This document shows, in pieces, positions 11,823 through 22,714 of a DNA stretch of 64,000 nucleotides. A program made the translations under genes and the position numbers. Numbering within the stretch: position 1 is the first letter of the stretch; each line of letters opens with the position of its first letter. Origin of the DNA: Ceratopteris richardii (taxonomy: Eukaryota > Streptophyta > Polypodiopsida > Polypodiales > Pteridaceae). The DNA is taken from positions 88,409,664-88,473,663 of the forward strand of contig CM035406.1 in assembly GCA_020310875.1 (NCBI GenBank), read 5' to 3'. The notes under the pieces are model-generated. The model searched no databases. It saw nothing but the letters and a program-made list of their open reading frames with translations, and was not told the origin of the DNA.

Positions 11823-14729
11823 CTATGTACAACCTGGACAATTTTTGCAGGTTCCAGGTGATCCATAAAACTTCAGTTGGCTTGATAGTAGGCCTTGAGC
11901 CTTGTATTGTTGACTGAGAGAGACTCCTCCATAATCTGCATTTGTACTGCACTTCATTGCTTTAGTCTTCTCCTGGGGCACCCTGGCCATCTGAGAGGGG
12001 TACCCTAAATCCTTCATTAGAATGTTATCTCCTCCAGCAACTTTATGATATGATTTGCAAAATTTTAATTTTACTACTCCAGCTTCTTCATCCAGAGGAA
12101 CCCTATGTTCCCAAATACTGGCAGTAGCAACTTCCACATTCTTGTAAAGCCCTGCACTTGCTACCATAAGAATTGAAATAACAGATGATAGCCATACCAG
12201 AATCCATAAAGAAGTGGCCATTGATATATGACTTTGAGTAGCTTTATCACTGCTGCATGTAAGGACTTTGCTTTTCTTCGCTTTGCTATGGCCTTTGACT
12301 GCTACTGTTTCAACCTGAGTGATTTCCTCTTTTTCTTCATATGCTTTTTCTATACATGAGTTTGGAAAAATTCCATAGCAGGAGGATGGGTCTTCTGCAT
12401 GGAGCCAAGCCAACATGTTTTCATCTTCATATAAATCTGCTCTTTCAAATAGGTCTGCTTCTGGGTTGTCCACCACTTCTTCTTCCATACAAATACCGAT
12501 TGTCTGCATCATGCTAGTATTTTTCTGATTATCTGGGCCTTCTTCTAAAATTATCTGCTGCAACTCTTTTCCCTCTTGCTTTACCCACATTGTGTCCTTG
12601 CCCCAATCATGCAGCACATTGGCATGCCTTAACCAAGGTCTCCCAATTAACAGTGGGAAGCTTCCTTCTACCTGTGGCAACCTTAAAACAACAAAGTCCA
12701 AGTTAAAGATAGTACCTTGTATCCTGACTGGGACTCCAGGAACCACTCCCATAGGCCTTACTATGCTTTGGTCTGCCATTGTTACAGTGAAGTTGGCAGG
12801 TTGTGAAGGGTATAGTCCAATCTTTTTCATGGTATATTCAGGCATCAAGTTAATGCCAGAACCACCATCCACAATAACTCCTTGAAACTCATGACCTTTA
12901 ATAGAAACGGTTAGCCGAGGGCTCTTGTAATCTGTGAGGGGTGCTTCCCCTACATATTTATCTTTATGCATAACCGCAGCTTTTGCCACTAAGCTTGTTG
13001 TGGACATTTCATCAATTATCTGCAAGAGTTCTGACCTGAACTTCCCATCCATCCTTATTAAATCAAAAATACTAACCTCCTTTTTCATGGACTTGAGCAG
13101 TCTGGAGGCTTCTGATTCCTTAAGAGCTTGGGCTCCATTTGACTTATCCAACTCCTCATGAGCCCTGCTGAATGCATGTCCTATGGCATCACTGGTACCT
13201 GTGCAATTTTCCTTTTGCCTTGTGTCTGCACTTGTGGTGGCTTGGTCTTCAGACACACCTTTGTCTCTGTTTAATCCATTAATCAATGATTCTTGACCCC
13301 TGTCCACTGGAGCCTTCCCCTTGCTTCTTGTCTGCACAGTAAAAGAGTCGATTTCCTCTAACTGCACCACCCTGGTAGATGGTGATGGCACCTTAACTTG
13401 ATTTGCCATTTCTTCTTCCTGCACGGAAATCATTTGAATGTGGGGCCCAGATGAAGAGGCTTGATTCTTAGGACAACAAATTGTGTAGTGGTCTCTGGCC
13501 TCTGGGCAGTTTCTGCAAGGGGGAGCATTTTCTGGTAGGGTGCACCTACTTTGATAGTGCCCACATTCCCCACATCTGAAACAAATAATTGGCCTTCTAG
13601 GCCCATTTCCAAAATTATCCCTCTGTCTAGGGTTATAAGTGTTACCTTGATTTTGTGCAGCCATCACATTTGTGGTTGTTGGGGGTCCTCCTTGGGTCCA
13701 GTATGTCGTTGCAGGCATTCCTCTTGATTGGCATTCATGGGCCTCATGGCCAACCTTCCTGCATAATTGGCAAGTTACACTTAACAGAGGACACTCACTT
13801 ACTATATGCCCTTGTTTGCTGCACATGGAACACCAAAGACCACTCTTGATGCCCCCTCCTTTGAGCTCCTGCAACTCCTGTCGCAGCTGAGCTAATTCCT
13901 CTGCTTGGGCCTCCTCTTCCTTTTGAAGCTTGAGTGCTTCAATCTCCCTTCTCAACTGAGCCACAGCAGTCTCCTCCTCTTTGTAGGGCTTATTTCTCTT
14001 TAAGCCCTCCAACTCCCTCCTCAGCTGGGTCACTGGATCCTCCATCTCTGTACCATATGTTGGTGGTGAAGAAGTTGTCCCATATTGGTGCCTTATTTGC
14101 TCCAGTCTTGTAGCCGTGGTGATGAACTCCTCTATGGAGGCTGTAGGTAGCACCAACTCTTTTATTTTGCATTGGGTGACCACAGGTAAAGGTTTGGCTA
14201 ACCACTTCTTGACAAAGAAGTCGTGTGGTGGATCCGGTAATTTGGCCATTAATGCTTTTGCCCTGGTCACGAATTCGGGGAACTTCTCTCCTGGACCCAA
14301 CTTCAAGTTTTCCAATTCTTCTATAATGATTTCAGCCGTGTTGCCCTGTTGAAATTGATTCTTAAAGGCCTCTTTCATCATATCCCAAGAGGTAAAGTGA
14401 TTTTCGGCAAACTGACTAAACCACTTGTCTGCCAGACCCTCCAATGTGGCGGGGAAGAGTATCAAGAAAGCATCTTCCCTACCCATTAGTCCCCTAGTCT
14501 TACATAATGAAAGAAATCGTCGAATGTGCTCATCTGGGTCCTCATGGGCTAAACCTCTGAAGGAGGGGAATTTTATGTTTAACCTGGAGAGCAAGATTTC
14601 TAGGTCCACCTGCCCTGCCATGCTTCCTACCGATGAAGTCGATGAAAGTGGACTCGATGATCTTCTGTTCGTCTTTCTTCTTGTCTGCTTGCACTTGATT
14701 CTCAAGGTTTGTGACCGGGTCGCGGTCAT
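11823..14729 (-). CDS. Gag-protease polyprotein of G with a C-terminal membrane helix
   Basis: Intact 968-residue ORF starting at 14729, about 140 bp after the PBS. Domains: basic N-terminus (1-24); retrotransposon Gag core (about 60-215, with ADKWFSQF and KEAFKNQFQQG); a strong heptad coiled coil (about 232-290); zinc knuckles at C300-C313, C320-C333 and C383-C396 plus a variant near C405-C418; and a retropepsin fold at about 605-715 with VDGGSG (D621) and LLIGRPWL (693-700). After the protease, where reverse transcriptase normally begins, comes an acidic linker, then a hydrophobic segment at about 838-862 (LWILVWLSSVISILMVASAG) and a 105-residue cysteine-containing tail. Gag would package RNA and the protease would cleave it. 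The role of the membrane segment is unknown and I recognise no family for the tail. No frameshift or stop is present. Confidence 0.88.
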   Translation of the reverse strand: MTATRSQTLRIKCKQTRRKTNRRSSSPLSSTSSVGSMAGQVDLEILLSRLNIKFPSFRGLAHEDPDEHIRRFLSLCKTRGLMGREDAFLILFPATLEGLADKWFSQFAENHFTSWDMMKEAFKNQFQQGNTAEIIIEELENLKLGPGEKFPEFVTRAKALMAKLPDPPHDFFVKKWLAKPLPVVTQCKIKELVLPTASIEEFITTATRLEQIRHQYGTTSSPPTYGTEMEDPVTQLRRELEGLKRNKPYKEEETAVAQLRREIEALKLQKEEEAQAEELAQLRQELQELKGGGIKSGLWCSMCSKQGHIVSECPLLSVTCQLCRKVGHEAHECQSRGMPATTYWTQGGPPTTTNVMAAQNQGNTYNPRQRDNFGNGPRRPIICFRCGECGHYQSRCTLPENAPPCRNCPEARDHYTICCPKNQASSSGPHIQMISVQEEEMANQVKVPSPSTRVVQLEEIDSFTVQTRSKGKAPVDRGQESLINGLNRDKGVSEDQATTSADTRQKENCTGTSDAIGHAFSRAHEELDKSNGAQALKESEASRLLKSMKKEVSIFDLIRMDGKFRSELLQIIDEMSTTSLVAKAAVMHKDKYVGEAPLTDYKSPRLTVSIKGHEFQGVIVDGGSGINLMPEYTMKKIGLYPSQPANFTVTMADQSIVRPMGVVPGVPVRIQGTIFNLDFVVLRLPQVEGSFPLLIGRPWLRHANVLHDWGKDTMWVKQEGKELQQIILEEGPDNQKNTSMMQTIGICMEEEVVDNPEADLFERADLYEDENMLAWLHAEDPSSCYGIFPNSCIEKAYEEKEEITQVETVAVKGHSKAKKSKVLTCSSDKATQSHISMATSLWILVWLSSVISILMVASAGLYKNVEVATASIWEHRVPLDEEAGVVKLKFCKSYHKVAGGDNILMKDLGYPSQMARVPQEKTKAMKCSTNADYGGVSLSQQYKAQGLLSSQLKFYGSPGTCKNCPGCT

Positions 14730-14867
14730 GAGCTATGCATAGTCCACTTAAAATGAGACACTTGATAAAAGTATGCACCTTTTGGCCCACTGGAGTAATG
14801 TTGTCGACACTGGAATATTGTCCTCCAATGGCAATATATAGCCTCCTATGCTCAAAGCTCCTTGGAG

Positions 14868-14885
14868 GTCCCACCGTGCGTGCCA
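14868..14885 (-). other. Primer-binding site of G (tRNA not identified)
   Basis: Read on the minus strand, TGGCACGCACGGTGGGAC starts four bases (AATT) after the LTR. It implies a primer tRNA ending GTCCCACCGTGCGTGCCA. The same tRNA is implied at 31642. It is neither initiator Met nor Asp, and I cannot name it. Confidence 0.75.
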
Positions 14886-14889
14886 AATT

Positions 14890-15890
14890 TGTTGGGGGGG
14901 TTCTTTGACAAGAAGGAGTTTGAGGGTTTGTAGGAGAAAATGAAAAGACCAAAAGAGAAAATACACCTTGGAAGTTTCTGCCGTTTGATTACAATAAGAA
15001 AAGTACAATGTTTGAAATACAAGATACACCAATACCTCTGTGCACAATCCCACAGAGTGCCCAATTACAAGATATCCAAGATCCCAATGTCCTCTTGCTG
15101 CCGACCTCCTCTGCAACAGACCTCCACCTGCTTCAAGCTTCTCCTTGTGCACACCTTGCACCAAGCTTCCACAAAGGGGGGGGAGGAGTGAATACCTGCT
15201 GTCGGCAAGCGTACACTGCCAAAGGACCTTGAGATACTTGGGGGAACTCTAGCTTAGCACACCTCTGCACCAAAATCCTTGGTCACTCTCTATGCACCTT
15301 GCACTTCCACTTCTGTGCGACGTACTCTGGTGTCTCTTGCACTTCCCTCTCTTGCTCCCCTTAGCCTATGCTCTCTTGCTTACTCTAACCTTGGTCCAAG
15401 AATGGCTCTTCCTTGATTTGAGTGTGTCGATCACGTACGCTCCTAACTGCAAGTGAATCTTGGTGCTCACTTTGATGTCCCAAGATTGCTCTCACAAGTG
15501 GCAGCCAACTACTCACTGTTTTGTCCTGTAGTGACTTTAGTCTAAAACCAAAAATTTTAATGGGGGCCATACTTTCACCTGTGCGTACACTTTGCCGCTT
15601 CACATGCCTTCACATTTCCTTTTAATTCTTCACTTTTGCACATAAGGGGGGTTCACCTGAACCTTCCAAAACACTTTAAAACACACTTTGAACCTTAGGG
15701 AAATTAGAGAAAGTACCTCTGCAACCTGCAACCTATTTTCTCCAGTTTACCCTTTGTGGACAATTCATTGTGCACTACCTGTGCACTTTGACACCTGCAC
15801 TTACGCACTTTGACTTTGCACCTGTTGACTTTGACCTGTTGACTTTGACTGCAGTTGACTTTGACCAATATGACATTTATGGGCTCAACA
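14890..15890 (-). repeat. 5' LTR of element G
   Basis: Copy of 9471-10471 with one visible difference. It is followed by the target duplication ATAAC at 15891-15895. Confidence 0.95.
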
Positions 15891-15895
15891 ATAAC

Positions 15896-16150
15896 ATATG
15901 AACCATTTCCTTGATGTTTTTATCCTTCCAAGTAATACTTGGATAAATATGAGATCTATGAAAATTAGCAATTTGTTTTTGAAATTATGAAGTAAGCTCA
16001 AGTTAAAACCTATCTTTCAAGTGTTCCTTGGATTTGAATTAAATTTACAAAATAATACCAAATGAAACCATTTTTCAATGTCCAAAATGATTTTTTTTAT
16101 TAGAAGGGCTTCATATGACATAGGTCCAAGGTTTTTTCCCTACAGATAAT
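15896..16150. other. AT-rich flank, continuation of the tract before G
   Basis: AT-rich DNA without an ORF or motif I can name. It lies between the G target site and the LTR of H. Confidence 0.5.
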
Positions 16151-16526
16151 TGTCATGAGGAAGGAGATAAGGAAGAGAGCTCACAAACACACTCTCACTC
16201 TCAAGGAGAAGCACACACATAGATTGAGGCAAGGAAGAATGATCTTCTTCTTCTTCTATTACATAAAAAGGAATGTACAAGAATGACCTTAAAACAAGAA
16301 TACAACAAGTGCAATATATAAAGATCCGTACATAAGAAAAACCTAATGTCTGCGAATGAGTGAGCTCGCAAGGAACAAATGTGCCATCACTCTCGGTAGA
16401 TAAATATACTAAAGCTCAATGAAGTATCCGTGACATATACCGGCGTGACCACTATACATGTCAGAGAAACGAAAAACTGGTACGTGTCATCTTCGATAAT
16501 CACATGTTGAGCTTGATATCTCAACA
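16151..16526 (-). repeat. 3' LTR of element H
   Basis: On the + strand it starts TGTCATGAGG and ends ATATCTCAACA. The next bases CTCCCCCTAAAG are the reverse of a polypurine tract, which fixes the boundary. Confidence 0.7.
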
Positions 16527-16552
16527 CTCCCCCTAAAGCTCAAGGCCATATC

Positions 16553-17873
16553 CTATAATCCAAGAATCTCCCAAAACTTCTTCAACTTCTGAGCTCCAAG
16601 TGCTTTGGTGAAAATATCAGCAACCTGCTCATCTGTTCTCACATAAACAAGATCAATATTACCTGCTAATACCTTCTCTCTGATGAAGTGATAATGTACC
16701 TCGATATGCTTTGTTCTAGCATGGAAAACAGGATTCCGTGCTAACTGTATGCTACTAAGATTATCACAATAAATAGTGATAGACTTTCCCACTACCACAC
16801 CTAAATCTACAAGTAGCATTTCTAGCCATGATGCCTCAGATGCTACCATTGCAGCACCTCTATACTTAGCCTCTGTACTCGACAAAGCAATAGTGGGTTG
16901 CTTCTTGCTGCTCCATGTAACAGCTACACTCTCAAGTGAGAATAGAAAACCACTAGTAGATCTTCTATCTGGAATGCTACTAGCCCAATCTGCGTCGGTG
17001 TATCCATAAACCTGCAAATCTACACCAGCCTCATAAAACAATGCATAATCCAAAGTAGCACTCACATAACGTAGAGTGCACCTTAGAGCATCCAAATATG
17101 GCTTCCTAGGAACCTACATAAACTGACTTTCAAGTCCAATAGTATAACTTAGATCAGGCCTTGTAATTGTGAGATATATAAGACTTCCCACAATTTTCCT
17201 ATACATAGTAGCATTTTCCAATGCTTCACCTGATGTAGTATCCAACGTCAAATTCTGATCTAATGGCATAGAAATTGGCTTACAATCAGTCATACCATAC
17301 TTTTGCAGCATATTCAAGGCATATTGCCTTTGCGACATCCATATACGTGTTTCTGTATGTATAAACGCAATGCCCAAGAAATAGTGCAGCACACCAAGAT
17401 CTTTCATGTCAAATTCCTGCATAAGAAGTTGCTTTACCTCTTTGATGCTTCCTTCATTATCACCACCTACAATCAGGCCATCAACATAAATAGCCATAAT
17501 AGTGATGCCATCATCAACCTTCCTTGCATATAGTGAGTGATCTACATCACACATAGAAAACCCAATGCTGGTTAAGTAATCAGCAAACCTTGCATCCATG
17601 CACGAGGGGCTTGCTTCAACCCATACAAAGCCTTTTGCAACCTGAAAACATATTCTGGATGCTTTGGATCTTCATATCCTTGTGGTTGTTCCATATATAC
17701 TTCTTCCTATAACTCACCATGTAGGAAAGCATTCTTCACATCCATCTGATGCAAAGTCCATCCTTTTGTTGTAGCTAATACAACAAGTGTTCTGATAGTA
17801 GACATTTTAGCTACATGACTCAATGTTTCCTCATAATCAATGCCATATGTATGTGCATATCCTTTAGCTACCA
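16553..17873 (-). pseudogene. Copia reverse transcriptase-RNase H of H
   Basis: Two frames carry the protein. 17114-17599 holds RT, in which the active-site motif reads YVDG instead of YVDD (AIYVDGLIVGG), so the catalytic second aspartate is lost. 16553-17095 holds RNase H with YTDADWAS, SSTEAKY and YCDNLSS, and the late ADIFTKAL. Above 17600 more RT is readable ([34 protein letters not shown]) in shifted frames with a stop. It is a dead copy. Confidence 0.85.
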
Positions 17874-17879
17874 ATCATG

Positions 17880-18124
17880 TTCCCTAGCTTGAGAAAGCTC
17901 TTGCACTAACCATAGGCCTTAAGGGCATGTCCTCTTGTTTTATTGGGTACTTGGTTCCTTGGCATGCATCACAACTTCTTACATACTTTTCTATATCCAT
18001 GTGTAGGGTAGGCCACCATAAGCCTGAAAAGAGAATCATTTTTATCATCTTGGCTACTAAAAATGACCTATTGCTGCTCTTGCATGAGCCATTTCAAGTA
18101 TAGGAATATATTCTCCCTCATGCA
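17880..18124 (-). pseudogene. Ty3/gypsy integrase fragment (HHCC region)
   Basis: Reading the minus strand gives SGLWWPTLHMDIEKYVRSCDA then CQGTKYPIKQEDMPLRPMV, the zinc-binding integrase N-terminus of plant gypsy elements (WWP...CxxCQ). About 240 bp remain, with a stop. The upstream side is cut by the LTR of J at 18125 and the downstream side by copia H. It is a relic of an older gypsy element. Confidence 0.7.
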
Positions 18125-19191
18125 TGTTGGTGCAAATGATCAAGCCTACACATTTGGCTTAGCATGAAAGACAATGTGTGCAACTATCACTTGATGTTGC
18201 ATGTGAACATTGGCTTGTAATCACTTGGTCATTTACCATTGTAAAATATTAAATCTTGAAAGAATCTTGTAAAGGCTTGAATCTCGTGAATTTAGGAAGA
18301 ATATTAGTTACAAGTTTCAAATGAGAGAATAACTCCTAAATTTTTGGAGTCACTTTTAGTTAAAGCCAAGTTTAAATTCAAATTCAAACTTAGAAGAAAA
18401 CTCCTATAGAAAGTCTTTATAAATCTCGCGACTGTGTGGCCTCATTTTCAGAGCTCTCTCCTTGATCATTTCTAGAAGCTGAGTGGCTCACACCATAGCT
18501 CACTCAGTCCACCATCATTGAGCATCACTAAAATTCCAATGATCCTCTACAATCATGTCATATAATACATATAGCTCATTGGACATTTCTGTCTACTTCC
18601 CTGCTATGACTACTTAGATCAGTCAACTTTCTCTAGTCATATCGCAGTGAATTCTCAACCATTTTTCATAATCTTTGTCTTGTTGGAACCAAATTAAAGG
18701 CTACTTTGTGCTACCAAAATCTCAAGGTCTTTGGTTATGCCATGTGGGAGAAATCATCATTGAAGTGCTCACTGGTTATTTACTGGTTAGTCCCCAAAAT
18801 GTTGGGGGTAAGCTTTGGATTGCTAAACTTATTTCTCAGAGCATAGTCTATAATATTAGATGATTCCACTTGGAATCATTAGCTATCTAAGCTAATTGAA
18901 TTCCCTCAAAAGGAATTTCATCAATTGTTACTGTACTATGAGCTCTTAGCAAAAGAACCAGCAGGTGCATGGACTAAATAGCAAGTTTTTCAACATGAGC
19001 TATTCATGAAGTAGTCTGTTCTGATTCAATTGATTCAAGCATCAACTCCAAAGTACATAGGTACTTTCTTGGTTTCATTTTCAAGCTAAACGGGCCTACC
19101 ATATAACTTTGAAGTGTATTAGGGTAGGTACAAAGCAAGTTTTAGCAGTACCACCTCACTTCCTTGAGGTATCCATCCATCTCCTCCAAGA
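18125..19191 (+). repeat. 5' LTR of element J
   Basis: It starts TGTTGGTGCAAATG and ends CTCCTCCAAGA, where C has CTCTCCCAACA, so the terminal CA has decayed. A TATA-like TTTATAAAT lies near 18416-18424. Confidence 0.75.
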
Positions 19192-19192
19192 G

Positions 19193-19204
19193 TGGTATCA
19201 GAGC
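19193..19204 (+). other. Primer-binding site of J
   Basis: TGGTATCAGAGC, initiator-Met type. Confidence 0.85.
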
Positions 19205-19217
19205 AAGTTGAGGTAAA

Positions 19218-20427
19218 ATGGGAGGTAGTTTTCCTTCTTTCATTGATAAATTGGACAAGAATAATTATCAAGCATGGTCCTTGAGGATGAAGACCTATCT
19301 ACAAGGAAGGATTCTCTATAGATGCATATCAGAAGATGAGGAGATGCCCATATTCAGAAGCAAAGATCAACCTACAAGAGAGGAGCAAGAAAGACTCAAC
19401 TCATGGTGTGCCAAAGATACTGTAGCCAGGTCATATCTACTCAACTCTATTTCTGACTTCCTTCTTCCTCATATTAGGAATTGTAAAACCTCCCAAAAGA
19501 CTTGGGATACTCTATCTTCATATTTTTCCTCCAATACAAGAGCTAGAAAAAATCAATTGTCGATGGAGTTTACTACTCAAAGGAAGCAACCTAAGCAGAA
19601 TGTTTCAGAGTTTATGACTAAAGTGAAAGATGTAATTGATCAGTTCGCAAGCATAGGAGAGGAGATTGAAGAGGAGAAAATAGTGAGACAGATAATCAAT
19701 TGCATCAAGGAAGTTGATAAGTGGGAATCTTTCACCACTACAATGGACCTTTTTATGGATATGCAAATCCCCGATCTAACCACTCTCATGGGGCAACTCT
19801 TCACCCACGAGGCCAAGCACAACGAAAATGGAGAACCATCAAGAGGTAACAATTCTTCTACCCTCTATATAGATAAAGGAAAGTCTAAGGATAAAGGAAA
19901 GATAAAAAAATTTGAAGATGAAGGTGCTACTTCTCAAGATAACTATGAAAGGATAGGTAGGAATTCAAGAGGAAGGGGCAGAGAACTTTCAACTCTTCCC
20001 CATGCAATATATGTGGACTGTCTAATCACACAAGAGATGAGTGCTATAGGAACTTCAAGAACCAAAGAGGAAGAGGATTTCAAAGAGGTGGCTACTCATA
20101 ATCAAGAGGAAGATTCAACCATAATCAAGGATACAACCATGGCTACAAAAACAATTACCACAACAATTATCAAGGAGGATACAAATCAAGAAAAGACTTC
20201 AAAAACTATAGAGAGGATCAAGAGGATTCTCTTCATATTATGAACATGAATTGAAAACAAGGTATGAATGATGAGCACCTCTTCTATATTGACTCAGGTT
20301 GTTCAAACCATGTAGCAGGCAATGTAGCTCTCCTTTCTGATCTTGAAGAGCCCAAGGGAAAGCACCAAGTGTAGACAAGTGATGATAACATTCAGTTGTC
20401 AAGGTAGGAAATGTCAAAACTTCTAAT
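19218..20427 (+). pseudogene. Copia gag and start of protease of J
   Basis: The frame from the ATG at 19218 is open to 20243 and encodes Gag, very like C. After about residue 260 the frame slips: the zinc knuckle (CNICGLSNHTRDEC) reads in another frame near 20005-20050, while the original frame continues as nonsense. The protease stretch YIDSGCSNHVAGN follows near 20285-20325, then stops and a frameshift. The fragment ends at the inserted LTR of I. Confidence 0.85.
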
Positions 20428-21700
20428 TGTTGGAGCAAGTCTATGACAAGCCTAAGTATTGTCTTGAGTCCCACAAAGTCATAAAAGAAGCTTCAAAATG
20501 AAGACTATGTAAAGTTCACTTGTGAACTACCTCTTGTAATTTTTTGAAGAGTTTACTTAATGTAAAAGTAAGAGAATCTTAAGTGGTTGAGTCCACTTGA
20601 TCAAGAATGGAAAGAGGAGCCTCGAATTTGTGATTTGTGGTAGGTAGAGAATCAAATCAATCATTGATTGATTGGAGAGGGATTGAGGGAAGATAGCCTC
20701 CCAAATTCAACTATAAATAGATGGCAGTTTTAGTCGTGGTTAGAGAGACCTATGTGAAGACCTCCAAGAGTTGAGCTTTATGCCATATCAAGGTGTGATT
20801 ACAAGGCACACATATGTATCAGTAAGTCATTCTATTGTACAAGCAATATACTTTCATTTTCATGATTATTTGAGTTCATATGTCCATGTTCTTGTGAAGT
20901 GTACTACTCACTACCATATCTCTCAGTTTTCTCAGTCAGATTGCAGAGATTGTTTCTCTGAGCTTGGTGCATTATTTTCAGTGATTTTACTTGGTAAAGT
21001 TAGCTCTATAAGTCTACTATATGCTCACAAATTTTCATGTCATTTTCATGTTGAAATCTTTAGTTATGTTCATTTGAAGTCAACAGGGTCTGTTCATCTT
21101 CACTTCTCTGTCAGGTACCCGACTTTTTTACTCATCTTGTGAGAGCCATTTCTCAGTGGTTACTTATCTAAATTCAATGCTTTAAAGCTTGTTGGATTCA
21201 ACTTACTGTCTAGTATAACCATACAAATTTTCATAATCATTGGATTCCTAAATGTTGAGTTATGTTCATTTTTCTGCTCAATGGTCTCAAACTATAGCAG
21301 CCCGTGAAAATCGGGATGATGTCATCACTTGTTAAAACTCATTCTTAGTGTGTGGTTTATTATTTTTGATGAGATTACTCTTGAAAGTTAGCTCCTTAAG
21401 CTACCTAGACTTCCCCAAGAAGAATTAAGCTAATTGCTGCTCTGCTCAGAGAATTATGCAAAACACTGGACAGGTGTATGAACCAAATTAGCAAGTTTTT
21501 CACCTCTGAGCTAACTCCAACTTATCTGTTTTGATCTATCGTTTTGAGAGTGATCTTCCAAGGTACATAGGGTGTCTAATACATCCATTGGCAAGCTAAA
21601 AGGGCCCACCATATACTCCTGGAGTTCATTTGGCTGGTGTAGATCAAGGATTTTGCAACACCTCTTCATCTTCAAGCACATACCTATCCATCTCTTCACA
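20428..21700 (+). repeat. 5' LTR of element I
   Basis: 1273 bp, starting TGTTGGAGCAAG and ending CATCTCTTCACA one base before the PBS. TATAAATA at 20712-20719 is followed 14 bp later by GTCGTGG (20733-20739), like the other copia LTRs. The ORF at 20771-21142 lies inside the LTR and matches nothing I know. Confidence 0.78.
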
Positions 21701-21701
21701 G

Positions 21702-21713
21702 TGGTATCAGAGC
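21702..21713 (+). other. Primer-binding site of I
   Basis: TGGTATCAGAGC, initiator-Met type. Confidence 0.85.
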
Positions 21714-21726
21714 AAGGTTGGACAAC

Positions 21727-21814
21727 ATGGCAGATGGATTTCCTTCATCAATTGACAAATTGGACAGAGGTAACTACTCAGCTTGGTCATTAAGAATGGA
21801 AGCTTATCTCCAAG
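21727..21814 (+). pseudogene. First 29 codons of I gag
   Basis: ATG at 21727 gives MADGFPSSIDKLDRGNYSAW and SLRMEAYLQ, matching the Gag start of the C/F clade. It then ends abruptly at the F LTR. Confidence 0.8.
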
Positions 21815-22682
21815 TAGCTCAAAAAACTTACTATCTATGGAAGAGACAATGAACTTCAAATGCCCATAGCGACCAGTGTGATTACAATTAGAAACAATCC
21901 TTTTATGGGAGTGATACAAATAGAGTTGAGTGTATAGAATGCACAAAAGTATAAGGAATAAGCAAAATATGCTATAGGAATGAATGCAACATTCACCGGT
22001 GGTACTTCCTATTTTTCACGAATATGCAGAGATTGACCCTAAGACAAAAAAACTCAGATTTCTCCCAATCTCTTGAACCAAATGCTTTGAAAATTTCAAG
22101 GCATAATATAGACACTTAACCTTTCCAATGAGCTATCTTTCACTCAATTTAAAGCTCTAGATAGAGAGCAGCAGCCTCTGCAAGATTACTATTGGTGAAG
22201 AAGATGTTGCAGAGAATTGAAGGAGCAAGACAATGATGGTCACAAGTGTATGTATATTGCTTCCATGTAATGTACAAGTGATTTTAAGTCTTTATATAGA
22301 CTCTAGGAGTGCTCCATGACTTCAACAAGTGAAGTTTGAATTCAAATGAAGGTGGGAATGGTTGTTGGAGGGAATCAATTCACTTTCCTACAATGTAGGA
22401 AAAGTGAAGATCTAGTTAGATCTATTGTTAGGTGATTTGATTGCTTGATTGAATGCAACTTCAACCATCCCAAATTCGTGGGATTTGGGCTTTATCTTTC
22501 TACCTTTACATGTGTAAAGCTCAAGGCTTTTACAACGGTAAATGAACCATCAAAAATCTCTCAAAAAAATACAATAAATGAGCATAAGAAAAAGAATTCT
22601 CCAACGGATATTCTTTCGACGCGATAGCCTTTGATGTAGATCAAATCCACCTCAAGAATAGTGTAAGACTGATGTTCCAACA
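21815..22682 (-). repeat. F LTR 1 (3' LTR of F-a, truncated)
   Basis: It matches other F LTRs from their internal TAGCTCAAAAAACTTAC onward and ends GATGTTCCAACA. The first 210 bp or so are missing. GCTCCCCCTCAAGG after it is the reversed polypurine tract. Confidence 0.88.
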
Positions 22683-22714
22683 GCTCCCCCTCAAGGTAAA
22701 GTATGCTTGAGTCT

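Larger units (their letters stand above)
9471..15890 (-). mobile_element. Element G: young non-autonomous gypsy-type element (Gag-protease only)
   Basis: The two 1001-bp LTRs (9471-10471, 14890-15890) show one difference that I can find (A/G in the stretch near 9670 and 15089). The 5-bp target-site duplication ATAAC lies at 9466-9470 and 15891-15895. The PBS at 14868-14885 and the single large ORF fix the orientation as minus. The internal 4.4 kb hold Gag and protease but no reverse transcriptase, RNase H or integrase, so the element must borrow these from a partner. This fits the class of terminal-repeat elements with only a gag-type ORF. Near-identical LTRs and an intact ORF imply very recent movement. 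Confidence 0.93.
16151..17873 (-). mobile_element. Copia element H, 5'-truncated
   Basis: An LTR at 16151-16526 is followed by a polypurine tract and then RNase H and reverse transcriptase read on the minus strand. Homology to copia RT ends near 17873, where a gypsy integrase scrap begins. The rest of the element and its other LTR are absent. The LTR is short (376 bp) and its pol differs clearly from the other copias here, so it is a separate family. Confidence 0.8.
18125..20427 (+). mobile_element. Copia element J, 3'-truncated
   Basis: LTR, PBS, gag and the start of protease are in order on the + strand. The element stops where LTR I begins at 20428. The LTR start (TGTTGGTGCAA) and Gag (FPSFIDKLDKNNYQAWSLRMK) are those of the C/E family. 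No second LTR is seen. Confidence 0.85.
20428..21814 (+). mobile_element. Copia element I, only LTR, PBS and the first gag codons
   Basis: A complete-looking LTR and PBS are followed by about 29 codons of gag. At 21815 the sequence jumps into an F-family LTR. The rest of I and the first 210 bp or so of that F LTR are missing, so the join is a deletion junction. Confidence 0.8.

Noticed and set aside
20771..21142. 123-codon gene
   Set aside because: It lies wholly inside the LTR of I, has no domain and its composition follows the AT-rich LTR.
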